From Haloferula sp. BvORR071 (GTDB lineage: Bacteria; Verrucomicrobiota; Verrucomicrobiia; Verrucomicrobiales; Akkermansiaceae): DNA of 64,000 nucleotides. The stretch is from the NCBI RefSeq assembly GCF_000739615.1, contig NZ_BATP01000025.1, positions 1 through 64,000 on the forward strand, written 5' to 3'. Position 1 is the first letter of the stretch, and every line of letters starts with the position of its first letter. Shown piece after piece: positions 36,640-46,280 of this stretch. The translations under genes were made by a program, and so were the position numbers. A model generated the notes under the pieces. The model worked only from the letters and a program-made list of their open reading frames with translations. It was not told where the DNA came from and did no database searches.

Positions 36640-37671
36640 ATGAAGAACTCGCTTCTCTTCCGCTCCCTCCGCTGGATGATCCTGGCTACCGCCCTTGAAA
36701 CCGCCGCCGCGACTCCTTCAATGGGGCCGAGCGGAGCCGAGGAAACCGCCGATTTTATCACCGTCGATGTGCAGGCCGACCGCCTCTTGGTTGGTTGCAA
36801 AATCGACGTAAGCGTCGCGAAGGATATCGCCACCCTCAGCGGCACCGTCTTGTCCCTGGAGCAGGCCGAGCGCGCCGTGGCCCGCGCCAAATCCACCGAA
36901 GGCGTTCGCGCCGTGGTGAATCAACTCAAGATCGTCGATCCTGTGGCCAAGGACGCCGTGCTTGCCGAGCGCGTGAAACAGCGCCTCGCCAAGAGCCCTG
37001 CCTTGGACTCTTCGCGGGTGAAGGTGAGTGTGGACAAGCGCCGCGCGACCCTGCTCGGCCAAGTGGGCACTTGGGACGAACAGGAACTGGCCCGTGAGAT
37101 CGCCACTGAGATCCCCGGCATCAAGGCGATCAACAACCGCTTGGAAGTGACCTTTGATACGGTGCGCACAGACGCCGCGATCAAGGCGCAGATTCAGTTC
37201 ATAGTCGCCGATGATCCGCTCTACGCCGGCACGAATATCGACGTCCGGGTGAAGGACGGCGTAGTCGATCTCGGCGGTGAGGTCGGTAGCACGAGCGAAA
37301 AGGATCAGCTGGTTCACCGCGCTTTCGTCACCGGTGTGACCAATGTGAAGACGGACGACCTGATGATCAGCCGGGCGATGGCGATGGAAGGCATGAGCGG
37401 CAAGGTCCCCTCTGCCAAGGCGACGTTGGAATCGCTTAGCGCCGCCTTCAACGCCGATCCACGCCTGAAGAACGCGGATATCCGCGCTCAGGTCGTGGAC
37501 AAGGTGGTGAAGCTCAGCGGCAGCGTCCGGGATGAGGAGACCCGTGCCGCCGCGGAATCCACCGCCCGCGGCTTGCCGGGTGTGATGATCGTTTCCAATG
37601 AGATCCAAGTGAACGGTGGCAGCGACACCGCCGCCTTGGACCCTGCGGACGGCAGGGTGATTACCCCTTGA
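36640..37671 (+). CDS. Exported BON-domain protein (OsmY-like, about four BON domains)
   Basis: The ATG at 36640 follows a purine-rich AAAGAAAG and opens a signal peptide ending near ETAAA. The 343-residue protein has about four BON-type repeats: 43-97 (VDVSVAKDIATLSGTV), 105-160 (VKVSVDKRRATLLGQV), 170-235 (IDVRVKDGVVDLGGEV) and 250-322 (AQVVDKVVKLSGSV). BON domains occur in OsmY and other periplasmic stress proteins and are thought to bind membranes or hydrophobic ligands. A periplasmic osmotic or envelope-stress role is inferred. Confidence 0.9.
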   Translation: MKNSLLFRSLRWMILATALETAAATPSMGPSGAEETADFITVDVQADRLLVGCKIDVSVAKDIATLSGTVLSLEQAERAVARAKSTEGVRAVVNQLKIVDPVAKDAVLAERVKQRLAKSPALDSSRVKVSVDKRRATLLGQVGTWDEQELAREIATEIPGIKAINNRLEVTFDTVRTDAAIKAQIQFIVADDPLYAGTNIDVRVKDGVVDLGGEVGSTSEKDQLVHRAFVTGVTNVKTDDLMISRAMAMEGMSGKVPSAKATLESLSAAFNADPRLKNADIRAQVVDKVVKLSGSVRDEETRAAAESTARGLPGVMIVSNEIQVNGGSDTAALDPADGRVITP

Positions 37672-37702
37672 GCTCCCGCAAGTCCAACAACAGATTGGAC
37701 GA

Positions 37703-37733
37703 AATGGCGCGGCTCTCTGGGGGCCGCGCCATT
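37703..37733. terminator. Hairpin between convergent genes
   Basis: An 11-bp perfect stem (AATGGCGCGGC with its complement, 9-base loop) sits between the BON gene and the convergent membrane-protein gene. It could end transcription from both sides, although the following T-tract is poor. Confidence 0.5.
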
Positions 37734-37740
37734 CAATTGC

Positions 37741-39159
37741 TCAAGCTGGAAAATCCCTCAGTTCCATCTCCTCGGGCGCGGATTGGAAGCCCTTGGCCTC
37801 GTAGACGGCATTCACGGTTTCCAGCTCCCTCTTGAAGAGTTCGCGCAAGTGTTTCTCGCCGCTCACCCGGGTGAGCGTCATCCCGGCAGTTCGTCGCGCG
37901 TGAGCTTCCAGCAGCTTCACCAGAGAACCCTTCATCTCCACGCAATCCATGTGGGAGGGAATCGCGAAAAAGGCCGGTGGATTGGCGGTAACGATGAATT
38001 GTCCATCCTCCGTCCACGACTGGAGCATGCCCAAGCGGCTCTCCGCGTAGACCTGCATCACCGAAAGACGGGTCACTATCAGCGAGGCAAACGAGGTCCA
38101 ATCTGGTGATGCAAAGCTGAGGGAGCAGACCCGCAGATCACCTTGCGGCGAGTCCCGGTACTGCCAGCTCGCCAGCGTCCAGGAGGCCATCCCGGTGCCA
38201 GCGGTTTCCTGGTGCCAGCGCGCCAGTAGTTCCGGATCAGCCTCGGGCACGCCCTCATAGTCGTTCTCGGGGAAGCGCAGGCGCTCAAGGCGGGGTGACT
38301 TGCCAAGCTTGAAGACTGCCAGCCAGAACAACAGCCAAGGATTCAGCCAGTGCGGGCCGAGCAAGACCGACCACGGCAGCCGGTGCTGGTAAAACTTCAC
38401 CACCATCCGCTTCCGTAGCGGCGGGCGCTCATCCCCAGCCTTCGCCGCGAGCAGTGTCAGCGATGCGTCAGGAACGCCGCGGAGGTAGAGCCAGCCATTG
38501 CGATAGGCGGTGCAGCGCAGCCCGGGCTTCAGGGACTTCCACACAGCTGCGGCGATCAGGATTAGCAGCGCCAGACCGACAGTGGGCAGCAGCCACTCCA
38601 AGGTATCGTTGATCTGGAAGCGCTGGTTGCCGCGGGCCGAGTAATGAAGGCCCGCAAGATACTGCCGCCTCACAACCAGGATGCCCCAGGCTCCGAAAAG
38701 GAGCGCCAGCCCAAGCAGCGTGAGACGCTTCACCCAGCGTTCCCGGCGCGCCTTGGCCTGCAAGTGGGCCACCGGAAAGAAGCCCCAGACCATGGCATTG
38801 ACCAAGCCGCCGCCCTGGCTGCGAACCAGACGCAGCAGCAGGAAGATCACCAGCAGGCCGGCCCACAGGTAGTCCCCGTGCAACCGGATCTTGGAATACA
38901 GCATCCACCCGATGGTCGCCAGCATCGGAAGCGCGAACATCAGTATCCCCTTGCCGCCGGAAAACACCGCGAAGCGGCGCATCCCGGGCGTCAGGATTTC
39001 CCCCTCTCCCTCGAGCGCCACGGGTGGCAACATGGCACCAGGGCGCAGCATCAAGTAGCCGCCCTCAACACTCCACATCCGCCCGGGCTCGGCCTCCGGC
39101 AGATCGGCGGCGGGAGCAGGCGGCGAATAGGGATTGGGATTGTCGTCAGCCTCCGGCAT
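37741..39159 (-). CDS. Polytopic membrane protein of unknown function
   Basis: The protein has 472 residues. A Pro/Ala/Glu-rich lead (1-45) is followed by about four or five hydrophobic segments (about 72-88, 95-110, 145-162, 190-208 and 270-285) and a soluble C-terminal part of about 180 residues with WQYRDSPQGDLRVCSLSF and ETVNAVYEAKGF. No family was recognised. It is 8 bases downstream of the EVE-domain gene on the same strand, so the two are probably co-transcribed. Confidence 0.7.
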   Translation of the reverse strand: MPEADDNPNPYSPPAPAADLPEAEPGRMWSVEGGYLMLRPGAMLPPVALEGEGEILTPGMRRFAVFSGGKGILMFALPMLATIGWMLYSKIRLHGDYLWAGLLVIFLLLRLVRSQGGGLVNAMVWGFFPVAHLQAKARRERWVKRLTLLGLALLFGAWGILVVRRQYLAGLHYSARGNQRFQINDTLEWLLPTVGLALLILIAAAVWKSLKPGLRCTAYRNGWLYLRGVPDASLTLLAAKAGDERPPLRKRMVVKFYQHRLPWSVLLGPHWLNPWLLFWLAVFKLGKSPRLERLRFPENDYEGVPEADPELLARWHQETAGTGMASWTLASWQYRDSPQGDLRVCSLSFASPDWTSFASLIVTRLSVMQVYAESRLGMLQSWTEDGQFIVTANPPAFFAIPSHMDCVEMKGSLVKLLEAHARRTAGMTLTRVSGEKHLRELFKRELETVNAVYEAKGFQSAPEEMELRDFPA

Positions 39160-39167
39160 CGCGCGGG

Positions 39168-39632
39168 TCAGGGCTTCCAGCCGGCGAGCTTGCAGACGTG
39201 CTTGAAGTGCTTCGCATCCACCGGGGTAACCGAGAGCCGCGTGCCCTTTTGCAGGACCACCATACCATCCAAGGCAGCTTCCTCCTTGAGCTTCTGCAGG
39301 GTCACCAGTTCATCAAACTTCGCGACGAATTCGAAATCGACCAAGATCCAGCGCGGGTTGTCCTTCGGCGAGGTGGCATCGAAGTACTCCGACTTGGAGT
39401 CGAACTGGGTGGGGTCCGGATAGGGCTCACCGACGACCCGCGCGACTCCGGCGACGCCAGGCGGCACCACGCTTGAATGGTAGAACAAGGCCAAGTCGCC
39501 GGCCTTCATGTCATCGCGCATCGAATTGCGGGCCTGATAATTGCGCACCCCGCTCCACGGCTCGCGCTTCACCTTCTTCAGGTCGTCGATCGAGAAGACA
39601 TCGGGCTCCGATTTGATCAGCCAATAGCGCAT
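39168..39632 (-). CDS. EVE-domain protein (Thy28/YTH-like fold)
   Basis: The ATG at 39632 gives MRYWLIKSEPDVFS, the family's usual N-terminus, and 154 residues. Conserved segments are WSGVRNYQARNSMR, GDLALFYHSS, GVAGVARVVGEPYPD, and WILVDFEFV. EVE domains have a PUA-like fold and are thought to read modified bases in DNA or RNA; in bacteria they occur both as housekeeping proteins and with restriction systems. No defence genes adjoin it, so a general role is more likely. Confidence 0.92.
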   Translation of the reverse strand: MRYWLIKSEPDVFSIDDLKKVKREPWSGVRNYQARNSMRDDMKAGDLALFYHSSVVPPGVAGVARVVGEPYPDPTQFDSKSEYFDATSPKDNPRWILVDFEFVAKFDELVTLQKLKEEAALDGMVVLQKGTRLSVTPVDAKHFKHVCKLAGWKP

Positions 39633-39687
39633 GGGGCTGGAGCCTAACGACCCCTGCCGCGGAGGCAAGCAAGGGGGAAACAAGGAA

Positions 39688-39708
39688 CGCGGACATTTTT
39701 TGTCCGCG
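39688..39708. repeat. Palindrome CGCGGACA-TTTTT-TGTCCGCG
   Basis: An 8-bp perfect stem with a 5-base loop between a secreted-protein stop and the EVE gene start. The arm GCGGACA/TGTCCGC is shared with two hairpins at 62817-62838 and 62892-62909, so it belongs to a dispersed family. Confidence 0.65.
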
Positions 39709-39714
39709 CCAGAG

Positions 39715-40530
39715 CTACTTCGGCGCCTTCTTGTCTTTTTTCGCCGGCAATTCCACCGGCTCGCGCAGCACGATCGCTTTCAGGGGCAAGCGTGGATCGA
39801 CGCCATCCGCCCGGTAGATGATCGCGACCGAGCGCTCGCTGTCATTTTGGAACAGGCTGCCGGAGTAGAAGCGCTTCAGCCCGCCGGCGACCGCATTGGC
39901 CCCGAGTTCAAAAGGCGTGTCCTTGCCGATCTCCAGCTTGCGCCGGAAGCTCTTGCCGGCCAGCAATTCCAGCTTCTCCGCGCCGAAGACCACGCCCACG
40001 GTCACGGGCGAAATATTGATGAAGCGGACGGTGCCTGGCGGTGCGGATTCCAGATCTTCCGGTAGCACCAGCGAGCGCGTGGCCGCCCAGCTCTTCTCCA
40101 CCGGATCACGCCACAGCAGCACGATGAAATCGCCTTCCTCGGGTCGATCAAGCTGCAGCCAGGGTACGCTTTTCTCATCGTCGCCCTTGCGACGAACGGT
40201 CAGGGGACCCTTGCCGGCAGGCACCTTGAAAGGTTCCGTGACTTGTCCGAGCAACAAGGGTGCAGACAGCTTGCTGTCATCCCCGCTGCCGAGGACTACC
40301 TCGCGCGGCGGGATGCTTCCCGCCGGTGGTTCCAGCTCATACGCGATGCCATTGCGGATCTCTTGCCGGAAGGGCGGCAGGTCGCCGACGGGCAGGAAGC
40401 GGACATGACGGTCGGCTTTCTTCGGCTCATCCTCCTTTTTTTCCGGGGCCTGCCCGAGCACCGGCATCGCGGCGCTCAAGAAGAACGCTAGAAACAAGCA
40501 CAAGGGCATCGGCATGGCTAAAGCTGGCAT
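39715..40530 (-). CDS. Secreted protein of unknown function
   Basis: The ATG at 40530 (or 40515) opens a signal peptide ending VLGQA; 271 residues. The mature part starts with a charged KKEDEPKKA linker and continues as beta-rich sequence (VVLGSGDDSKLSAPLLL, LTVRRKGDDEKSVPWLQL, VRFINISPVTVGVVFG, VAIIYRADGVDPRLPL) ending in a Lys-rich tail. No family was recognised. It is 83 bases downstream of a Verru_Chthon cassette protein A gene on the same strand and may be expressed with it. Confidence 0.72.
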   Translation of the reverse strand: MPALAMPMPLCLFLAFFLSAAMPVLGQAPEKKEDEPKKADRHVRFLPVGDLPPFRQEIRNGIAYELEPPAGSIPPREVVLGSGDDSKLSAPLLLGQVTEPFKVPAGKGPLTVRRKGDDEKSVPWLQLDRPEEGDFIVLLWRDPVEKSWAATRSLVLPEDLESAPPGTVRFINISPVTVGVVFGAEKLELLAGKSFRRKLEIGKDTPFELGANAVAGGLKRFYSGSLFQNDSERSVAIIYRADGVDPRLPLKAIVLREPVELPAKKDKKAPK

Positions 40531-40613
40531 GGACGTAGGGAGACGCAAGCAGCGGGACACGGCAAAACCGCGACTAAAGGCACCGCAACTCCGGTGCGCG
40601 AAAGAGATGAGAT

Positions 40614-43600
40614 TTAGATCTCCTCCGGATCGAGCCAGCGGAAGGCGGTGATCACGAAGCGGCGTCCAAAATCGCCCGGCTGATTGGGATTGGCGCAATC
40701 CATGCCGCTGGCGTCGGGAGCCAAGGGCTCGGGGGTGCGTTGCACCACTGCTTCGCACCAAGAACGGGCTTGGAGCCTGCCATGCTCATCCACGGCATCG
40801 CCGTAGGCTCGGACCACGAAGGAGTCCGAGCGGGCCGAAAGCACCGGCCCGATGACTTGCAACACATCCGCCTGCGTCAGGTAGGAGGAGGCTCCCCATG
40901 CCTTGGATGCCGGCTTGAGCGTCTGCTCCAAGGCCGTGGCATCACGGATGTTGTCGGGATGCTTGTAATCCGGAAGCGACTTCGAGTTATCCAGCGGATA
41001 GGTATTCACGAAGTCCTGGTTCAGCCCGGCGCGCTCGATCGCAGCTTGTAGCGGCCCCATGCGCCCCGTGGAGTCCTCGGCCAGACGGCGGTTCACGAAG
41101 TCCGCCATGGACATGAAGGGCCCGCGGAGTTTCACCTCCTCCACGATCGCACGCGCCAAGGCGTCGATCTGACCTTCGGTCAGCGAACGGTAGCCTGACC
41201 AAGCGGCATCACTATCGGCGGAGCTACCGGACTTCCACTCTCCGCCCGGAGGATTGAGCATGTGCGGAAATGCGGCATCGCCCGACTGGGAGAAGCTCGC
41301 GCGGCGTGAGGAAGATAGCAAAGCCTTCCACGCTTCCACACTGGTCGAATTCACGTTGAAGGCTCCATCCACCATCAGGTGATAGGCCGCCTTGCGGAAG
41401 TCATCGAGTGCATCGGCAGTCGCAGTCTGCTGGGTGGCTGGTGCCAGGCGCATGCGCGCATTCGGTAGCGGTGCGTCCTCCGGATCCTTCAGGAAAGCAG
41501 CCTTCTCCGTAGCGGAGCCGGTGGACAGGAAATAGCGGTCGAAGAGCGTGCGGTTGGCCTCGAAGGAAATGTCGTAGACCATGTTGTCCGTGTTCGGCAC
41601 GCCGTTGAGCATCGCCCGTGCATTCGAGGCCCAGATGCCCTTCGACTGCGAGCGCTGCGAGTCACTGGACCAACCCAGTTCGGTCTCCTGGAAGCCACCG
41701 ACATTGGCCGACACCGAGGGATTCCCCACCGCCGCCGTACGGTTCAGGCCCCGGTCGTTGCCGAGTCCCAGGCGGGGATCCGCCAAGGAGTTGCCAATCA
41801 CAAAAGAGGGATGCCAGATCAGCTCGGAGATCTTCGCATGCTGGAACTGGGCCAGCGACAGGATCCCCGTTTCCTTGTGCGGCAGGTCGAACATGACCAT
41901 GCGCTCCATACCCTCCTGCGGCGTGCCGAAGGGATTGCCGTGATAGCGGCCGTTGCGTTGCACCGGCTGCTGATCACCCCAAGTCACCGCCTGGTCATAC
42001 AGGTCGCGGGTGTAGGCCCCGAAGAACCACGGGCCGCTGGCAGGGTTCGTACCCGAACTCGGCAGCGTGCCAGCCAGATTCTCCCACGGCGAACGCATCA
42101 CGTAGGAAGCGCGGGGATTCCAGTTGGCGAGCAGGGCTTCCTCGAAGTGGCTGGTGTTGGACAAGGGGCCGGACCCGGCAATGTTGGACTTGTGCTCGCG
42201 GAACCAGCGCAGACGGATGCCCTCACGCGTCCTCACGTCCGGCACGATCGTCGGCTTGGGGTTGGCCTTATCGACCAACTGCATCGGCATCTTGTTGTAG
42301 GTGGACCAAGCGATCCGCGGCTCACGTCCGGCACCGTATTGAAGAGAGGCCGAGAGCACGGAGAGCTGCGGCAAGGCATCAAAGTCCTCAAAGCTCACCG
42401 TCTGGCTGGCAGATGGCACGCGCTTGGCGATCACGCGAGTGTCATCCGCTTGGTTGGTGACACCACTGAACCAGTCCCCCGGCGAGTACCAGAACTGCAC
42501 CATCTGGTAGGGCACCCCACCATCGATATCGCTGCCCGAGATGTAATAGCTGCGGGCCGGGTCCGGCGGGACCGTGCAGCTCAGCTCGTTCGAATTGAGA
42601 TTGTACGGACCTGGACGATAGACGCTGCGACCGTCGTACTCCGCGGTCTTGGACGGGCTGAAGACGAGGCATTCACCGGGCTTGAAGGTCGTCGATGGAA
42701 CCACGAAGTAATAGGATCCCATGTAGGGATCATTGTAGCCGGTGGAACTCCGGCTACCGCCATCGAAGTTCATGTCGCGGCCGCCTTCGAACATCAGCCA
42801 CGCGGTGGTGTCGCGGAACTGCGGCGACTTGTTGACGTCGACGTTGCGGGTCCATAGCTCGGCGCGGCCGTTGCCTTGGATCATCACCATCATCCGGTCT
42901 GAGCGGAGCTCGAAATTGTAGGGGTTCCAGAGCGTGACCCGCGGATACATGAAGGTCCGGAACTGGAAGATTTTGGAAGGCGCCGTGGTTCCGCCCATCA
43001 CCTGGGTCCGATCCACGTAGTTGGCCATCTGCTGGTAGTTCACTGCCTCCACCAACACCGGACCGAGTGCAGCATGGTGGTTGCCCGCGAGCTTCACCGC
43101 ATTCTCATTGGAAAGTGCCAAGGTGCGGCTGGCTCCAGCCTGCGACCCATCAAGATCCGGGACCTTCGCTTCCACGTCAGGATTTTGCAGTACCACTGCC
43201 GACTGGGCCCAATCGCGCAAGAGGCCGAAGCGGGGACCCGCCATCGCATGGCGGGTGGAAACCGTGGTCTTCAACTGATCCGCTTCCACCCCAACCAATG
43301 AATCGTCGTCGCTCAGACTGACCCCGTTACCACTGGGCTCGGCCGTCCCCTGACTCTCCAGATAGGCGGTCAGATCGCGCTTGAGACCGCCGCCCACCAC
43401 ATCGCTGAGTACGCCTGAAGATTGCACCGTATAGTCGAAGGCGTGGCCCTTGACCCAGTCCGCGCCGAGATGGGTCAGCCCTGCGGTCCCGCCGCTGACC
43501 AAGCGATCTTCCTCACCCTTCTCCAGAGTGGTGGCATCGCTCATGATCGCGAGATCCGCCGCTTGCGAGGCCATCACGCGGTAAAGGCCGCCATCCGTGG

Positions 43601-44261
43601 GTGACGAGACGTCCGCCTTGCGGTCCGAGCGCGGATCACTGGTCGAAATATTGGCGCGCACCCCAAGGTCACCGGTCCACCAGGCCATGTGACCGGGGAT
43701 GCTACCCGAGCCCGGGTTCACAGCCACCTTCGGCACCTCCACCGCCTTCTTGACCTTGTCGCCGGTGGTGCCTCCGCCGACCATGGTCACGGGATTTTCG
43801 ATGCTCGAGTCACCCGGCAATTTCTCACCGCTGACGAGCCACTCCATCGCTTGGTCACTCCGCGAGGTTCCACCCTCCAAGCGGGTATCGCGCAGGCCCC
43901 CGTTCAGGTCGTCGCGAACCAAATAGGGAGTGCCGTCCTTCCGGGTCGCCCTCCAGACCCCGGTCCAGTGCTTCTGGCCGCTGCTCGGCTGGTCGAGCAT
44001 CTCCGAAGTGGCGGTGACGCGTTGGTCCGGTCCGGCATTTTTCTGAAGCTGGCCGATCGCCGAGAGCAGCGCCAACCGGGCATTTGCCCGCGCCGCGGCC
44101 ACATACTGATCGCGGCCAGTCTTACGTAACTCAATGGTGGAGAGCCCCGTAAGCCCTAAAGCCAGGATCATGAGGAGCACCATCATGAAAATGCAGGCCA
44201 CCAGCGCGAATCCATCGGGGGAGTCACGGGGGGACTTCACTGGCTGGATGGGTCCAGTCAC
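40614..44261 (-). CDS. Verru_Chthon cassette protein A
   Basis: This 1215-residue protein has a short lead, then a hydrophobic helix (about 17-42, DGFALVACIFMMVLLMILAL) like a pilin or PilX helix, the motif GPDQRVTA, and a large extracellular region. The latter contains many Ser/Thr/Gly/Trp-rich strands such as FPRVTLWNPYNFEL-type and WHPSFVIGNSLADPRLG. The C-terminal part includes an ARSWCEAVVQRTPEP segment and ends FVITAFRWLDPEEI. Members of this family accompany pilin-like cassette proteins B, C and D in Verrucomicrobia; those partners are absent here, and only a small secreted protein follows. Paralogue of the truncated gene at 1-2196. Its function is unknown; a minor pseudopilin or surface role is inferred. 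Confidence 0.85.
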   Translation of the reverse strand: MTGPIQPVKSPRDSPDGFALVACIFMMVLLMILALGLTGLSTIELRKTGRDQYVAAARANARLALLSAIGQLQKNAGPDQRVTATSEMLDQPSSGQKHWTGVWRATRKDGTPYLVRDDLNGGLRDTRLEGGTSRSDQAMEWLVSGEKLPGDSSIENPVTMVGGGTTGDKVKKAVEVPKVAVNPGSGSIPGHMAWWTGDLGVRANISTSDPRSDRKADVSSPTDGGLYRVMASQAADLAIMSDATTLEKGEEDRLVSGGTAGLTHLGADWVKGHAFDYTVQSSGVLSDVVGGGLKRDLTAYLESQGTAEPSGNGVSLSDDDSLVGVEADQLKTTVSTRHAMAGPRFGLLRDWAQSAVVLQNPDVEAKVPDLDGSQAGASRTLALSNENAVKLAGNHHAALGPVLVEAVNYQQMANYVDRTQVMGGTTAPSKIFQFRTFMYPRVTLWNPYNFELRSDRMMVMIQGNGRAELWTRNVDVNKSPQFRDTTAWLMFEGGRDMNFDGGSRSSTGYNDPYMGSYYFVVPSTTFKPGECLVFSPSKTAEYDGRSVYRPGPYNLNSNELSCTVPPDPARSYYISGSDIDGGVPYQMVQFWYSPGDWFSGVTNQADDTRVIAKRVPSASQTVSFEDFDALPQLSVLSASLQYGAGREPRIAWSTYNKMPMQLVDKANPKPTIVPDVRTREGIRLRWFREHKSNIAGSGPLSNTSHFEEALLANWNPRASYVMRSPWENLAGTLPSSGTNPASGPWFFGAYTRDLYDQAVTWGDQQPVQRNGRYHGNPFGTPQEGMERMVMFDLPHKETGILSLAQFQHAKISELIWHPSFVIGNSLADPRLGLGNDRGLNRTAAVGNPSVSANVGGFQETELGWSSDSQRSQSKGIWASNARAMLNGVPNTDNMVYDISFEANRTLFDRYFLSTGSATEKAAFLKDPEDAPLPNARMRLAPATQQTATADALDDFRKAAYHLMVDGAFNVNSTSVEAWKALLSSSRRASFSQSGDAAFPHMLNPPGGEWKSGSSADSDAAWSGYRSLTEGQIDALARAIVEEVKLRGPFMSMADFVNRRLAEDSTGRMGPLQAAIERAGLNQDFVNTYPLDNSKSLPDYKHPDNIRDATALEQTLKPASKAWGASSYLTQADVLQVIGPVLSARSDSFVVRAYGDAVDEHGRLQARSWCEAVVQRTPEPLAPDASGMDCANPNQPGDFGRRFVITAFRWLDPEEI

Positions 44262-44399
44262 GGGAAAGTAATTACATCGTGTTCTTTGGTTCCGCGAGCG
44301 GGAAATTAACCGCGCTGCGCTGCGATTTGTAAGATCGCGACCGGTTCCACAGCATCATTTATGCCCGGCACAGGTAGTCCGCGCAAGCCGCGAAGCGGG

Positions 44400-45302
44400 T
44401 TACAACGAAGCGCCGGAGGACCTTTCTTCCTCCGCTGCGACGCCCTTGAGCTCGGCGATGAATACTTCCTGAACGGGAGTCACCGGTCGGGTCAAGGAGA
44501 CGCCTGCGGCCACGCACACCGGGTCAGGCTCGGGCGAAAGCGGCCTGGTAACGGCCCGGTCGAGGCGAGCGCCGACCGCGACAAAGGCCACACCGAGACC
44601 GGCGGCCACCGCTGCGCCGAGACTGGAAATACCATCGAACTCTCCCGCGACCTTGGCCTGCAGGCCGTTCTCGCGGAAGAGGCGGGTCACCGCCTGCCAA
44701 TATTCCGGGTAGTCGTTGCGGGAATAGAGCAGCAGCTTCTGCCCGTCCAAGCTGGCTATCGGAATCTTTTTCTTGGCCGCCAGGGGATGATTCTCCGGGA
44801 TGGCGAGACCCATCCGGTGGCGGCGGATGGTGGTCCAGCGGACGCTCTGGCTATCGCCGTCCCAAGGCACCGTGACCACCACATCGAGCTTCCCTTGGGT
44901 CAAGCCGTCGCGCATCTCCGCGCTGGAGCAATCGGAAAGTTGGACGCGGACGCGAGGGTGAATCTGGGAAAAGCGCTCCAAGGCCAGGCCGAGCAAGGGG
45001 CCCGCCAGCGAGGGAGCATAGCCGATCCGCAAGGGCTCGCCATCCGCAGTGGCGCGGACTTGCTTCACCACGCGCTCGGCGCGCTCCAGCAGCTTGCGGC
45101 CCTCGTCTAACAGAGTCTCGCCGGCCGGGGTCAGGTTGACGGAATGGGCACCACGGGTGAAGAGTTCGACGCCGAGCTCTTCTTCCAGCGACTTGATCTG
45201 GCGGCTCAGCGCCGGCTGGGTCAGGTGCATGCGCTTGGCGGCCGCAGTGATGCTGCCCTCTTCTGCGGCGGCGAGGAAGAGCTGCAATTGGCGGAGTTCC
45301 AT
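44400..45302 (-). CDS. LysR-family transcriptional regulator
   Basis: The ATG at 45302 gives 300 residues. The N-terminal winged helix is canonical (MELRQLQLFLAAAEEGSITAAAKRMHLTQPALSRQIKSLE), followed by the linker helix and a periplasmic-binding-like effector domain from about 90 (LRIGYAPSLAGPLLG). It is divergent from the pirin gene, the arrangement in which LysR regulators usually control the facing gene and themselves. The effector is unknown. Confidence 0.94.
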   Translation of the reverse strand: MELRQLQLFLAAAEEGSITAAAKRMHLTQPALSRQIKSLEEELGVELFTRGAHSVNLTPAGETLLDEGRKLLERAERVVKQVRATADGEPLRIGYAPSLAGPLLGLALERFSQIHPRVRVQLSDCSSAEMRDGLTQGKLDVVVTVPWDGDSQSVRWTTIRRHRMGLAIPENHPLAAKKKIPIASLDGQKLLLYSRNDYPEYWQAVTRLFRENGLQAKVAGEFDGISSLGAAVAAGLGVAFVAVGARLDRAVTRPLSPEPDPVCVAAGVSLTRPVTPVQEVFIAELKGVAAEEERSSGASL

Positions 45303-45499
45303 GCAGGGGAGGAAGAAATCACCAATCACCAATCTTCCAATCATCAAACGAAGTGTTTTTGAAGAGAGCTTGGCTGACGCTTGAAGGAGATGACCCGAGG
45401 TCAAGAGGGCTGCCGAGGACGACCGCCGATGACCCACCTGCATGCTCAGCCTACCGAAGCGGCATTAGGCAAGCGCCCGAATCGTGGCAGGATGGGGAC
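45303..45499. promoter_or_regulatory. LysR/pirin divergent control region
   Basis: Contains a dyad TCAAA-N9-TTTGA at 45344-45362, about 42 bases from the LysR start, which could be a LysR-type operator, and a string of CCAATC-like direct repeats at 45319-45344. The pirin GTG is preceded by GGATGGGGAC. Promoter boxes are not clear. Confidence 0.4.
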
Positions 45500-46216
45500 G
45501 TGAAAACGAACACCGACCTGACCATCCGCCGCTCCGACGAGCGTGGCCACGTGAATCATGGCTGGCTCGACAGCCGCTTCACCTTCTCCTTTGCCGACTA
45601 CTATGACCCTGCGCACATGGGTTTCCGCTCGCTGCGGGTGATCAACGATGACGTGGTCGCACCTGGCGGCGGCTTCCCGACGCACCCGCACCGCGACATG
45701 GAGATCTTCTCCTACCTGCTGGAAGGGCAACTCGCCCACAAGGACAGCATGGGCAACTCGGCCGTCATCTCACCGGGCCAGATTCAGGTGATGAGCGCGG
45801 GTTCGGGCGTGACCCACTCCGAGTTCAACCCATCATCCACCGAAAAGGCTCACCTGCTCCAGATCTGGATCATCCCGGACAAGCGTGGCCTGAAGCCCCG
45901 CTACAGCGAATGGACCCACACGCCGGAACAGGAGAATGCCTCCAAGGTGCTGGTGATCTCGGACGACGGCCGCGAAGGCTCCGCCACGATTTCCCAAGAC
46001 GCCGCCATCTGGCGCCTCAAGCTCCAGCCCGGTGAAAGCAGCGCCCACACCCTGGCCCCGGGCCGCGGCCTCTGGCTGCACCTGATCCACGGCAAGGCGA
46101 ATTTCAACGGCGAGGGAATATCTCCGGGGGATGCCGTCTCCAGTGAGCGCGCCGGTGAATTCACCCTCACCGCGGGTGACGAAGCGGTGGAAGCCCTTCT
46201 GTTTGACCTCGCCTGA
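45500..46216 (+). CDS. Pirin-family protein
   Basis: The GTG at 45500 has a purine-rich site before it and gives 238 residues; ATG codons further up in the same frame lack support. The N-terminal cupin keeps the metal ligands: HPHRDMEIFSYLLEG, then GVTHSEFN with the third His and the Glu. Bacterial pirins are iron-binding proteins, some with quercetin 2,3-dioxygenase activity and some acting in redox regulation. The divergent LysR gene is the likely regulator. Confidence 0.92.
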   Translation: MKTNTDLTIRRSDERGHVNHGWLDSRFTFSFADYYDPAHMGFRSLRVINDDVVAPGGGFPTHPHRDMEIFSYLLEGQLAHKDSMGNSAVISPGQIQVMSAGSGVTHSEFNPSSTEKAHLLQIWIIPDKRGLKPRYSEWTHTPEQENASKVLVISDDGREGSATISQDAAIWRLKLQPGESSAHTLAPGRGLWLHLIHGKANFNGEGISPGDAVSSERAGEFTLTAGDEAVEALLFDLA

Positions 46217-46280
46217 AGAGGTCCCAAGTTCCAACTCCGGGTCACAGCCCAAAATCTTAACCTAATAGACAAACACAACG

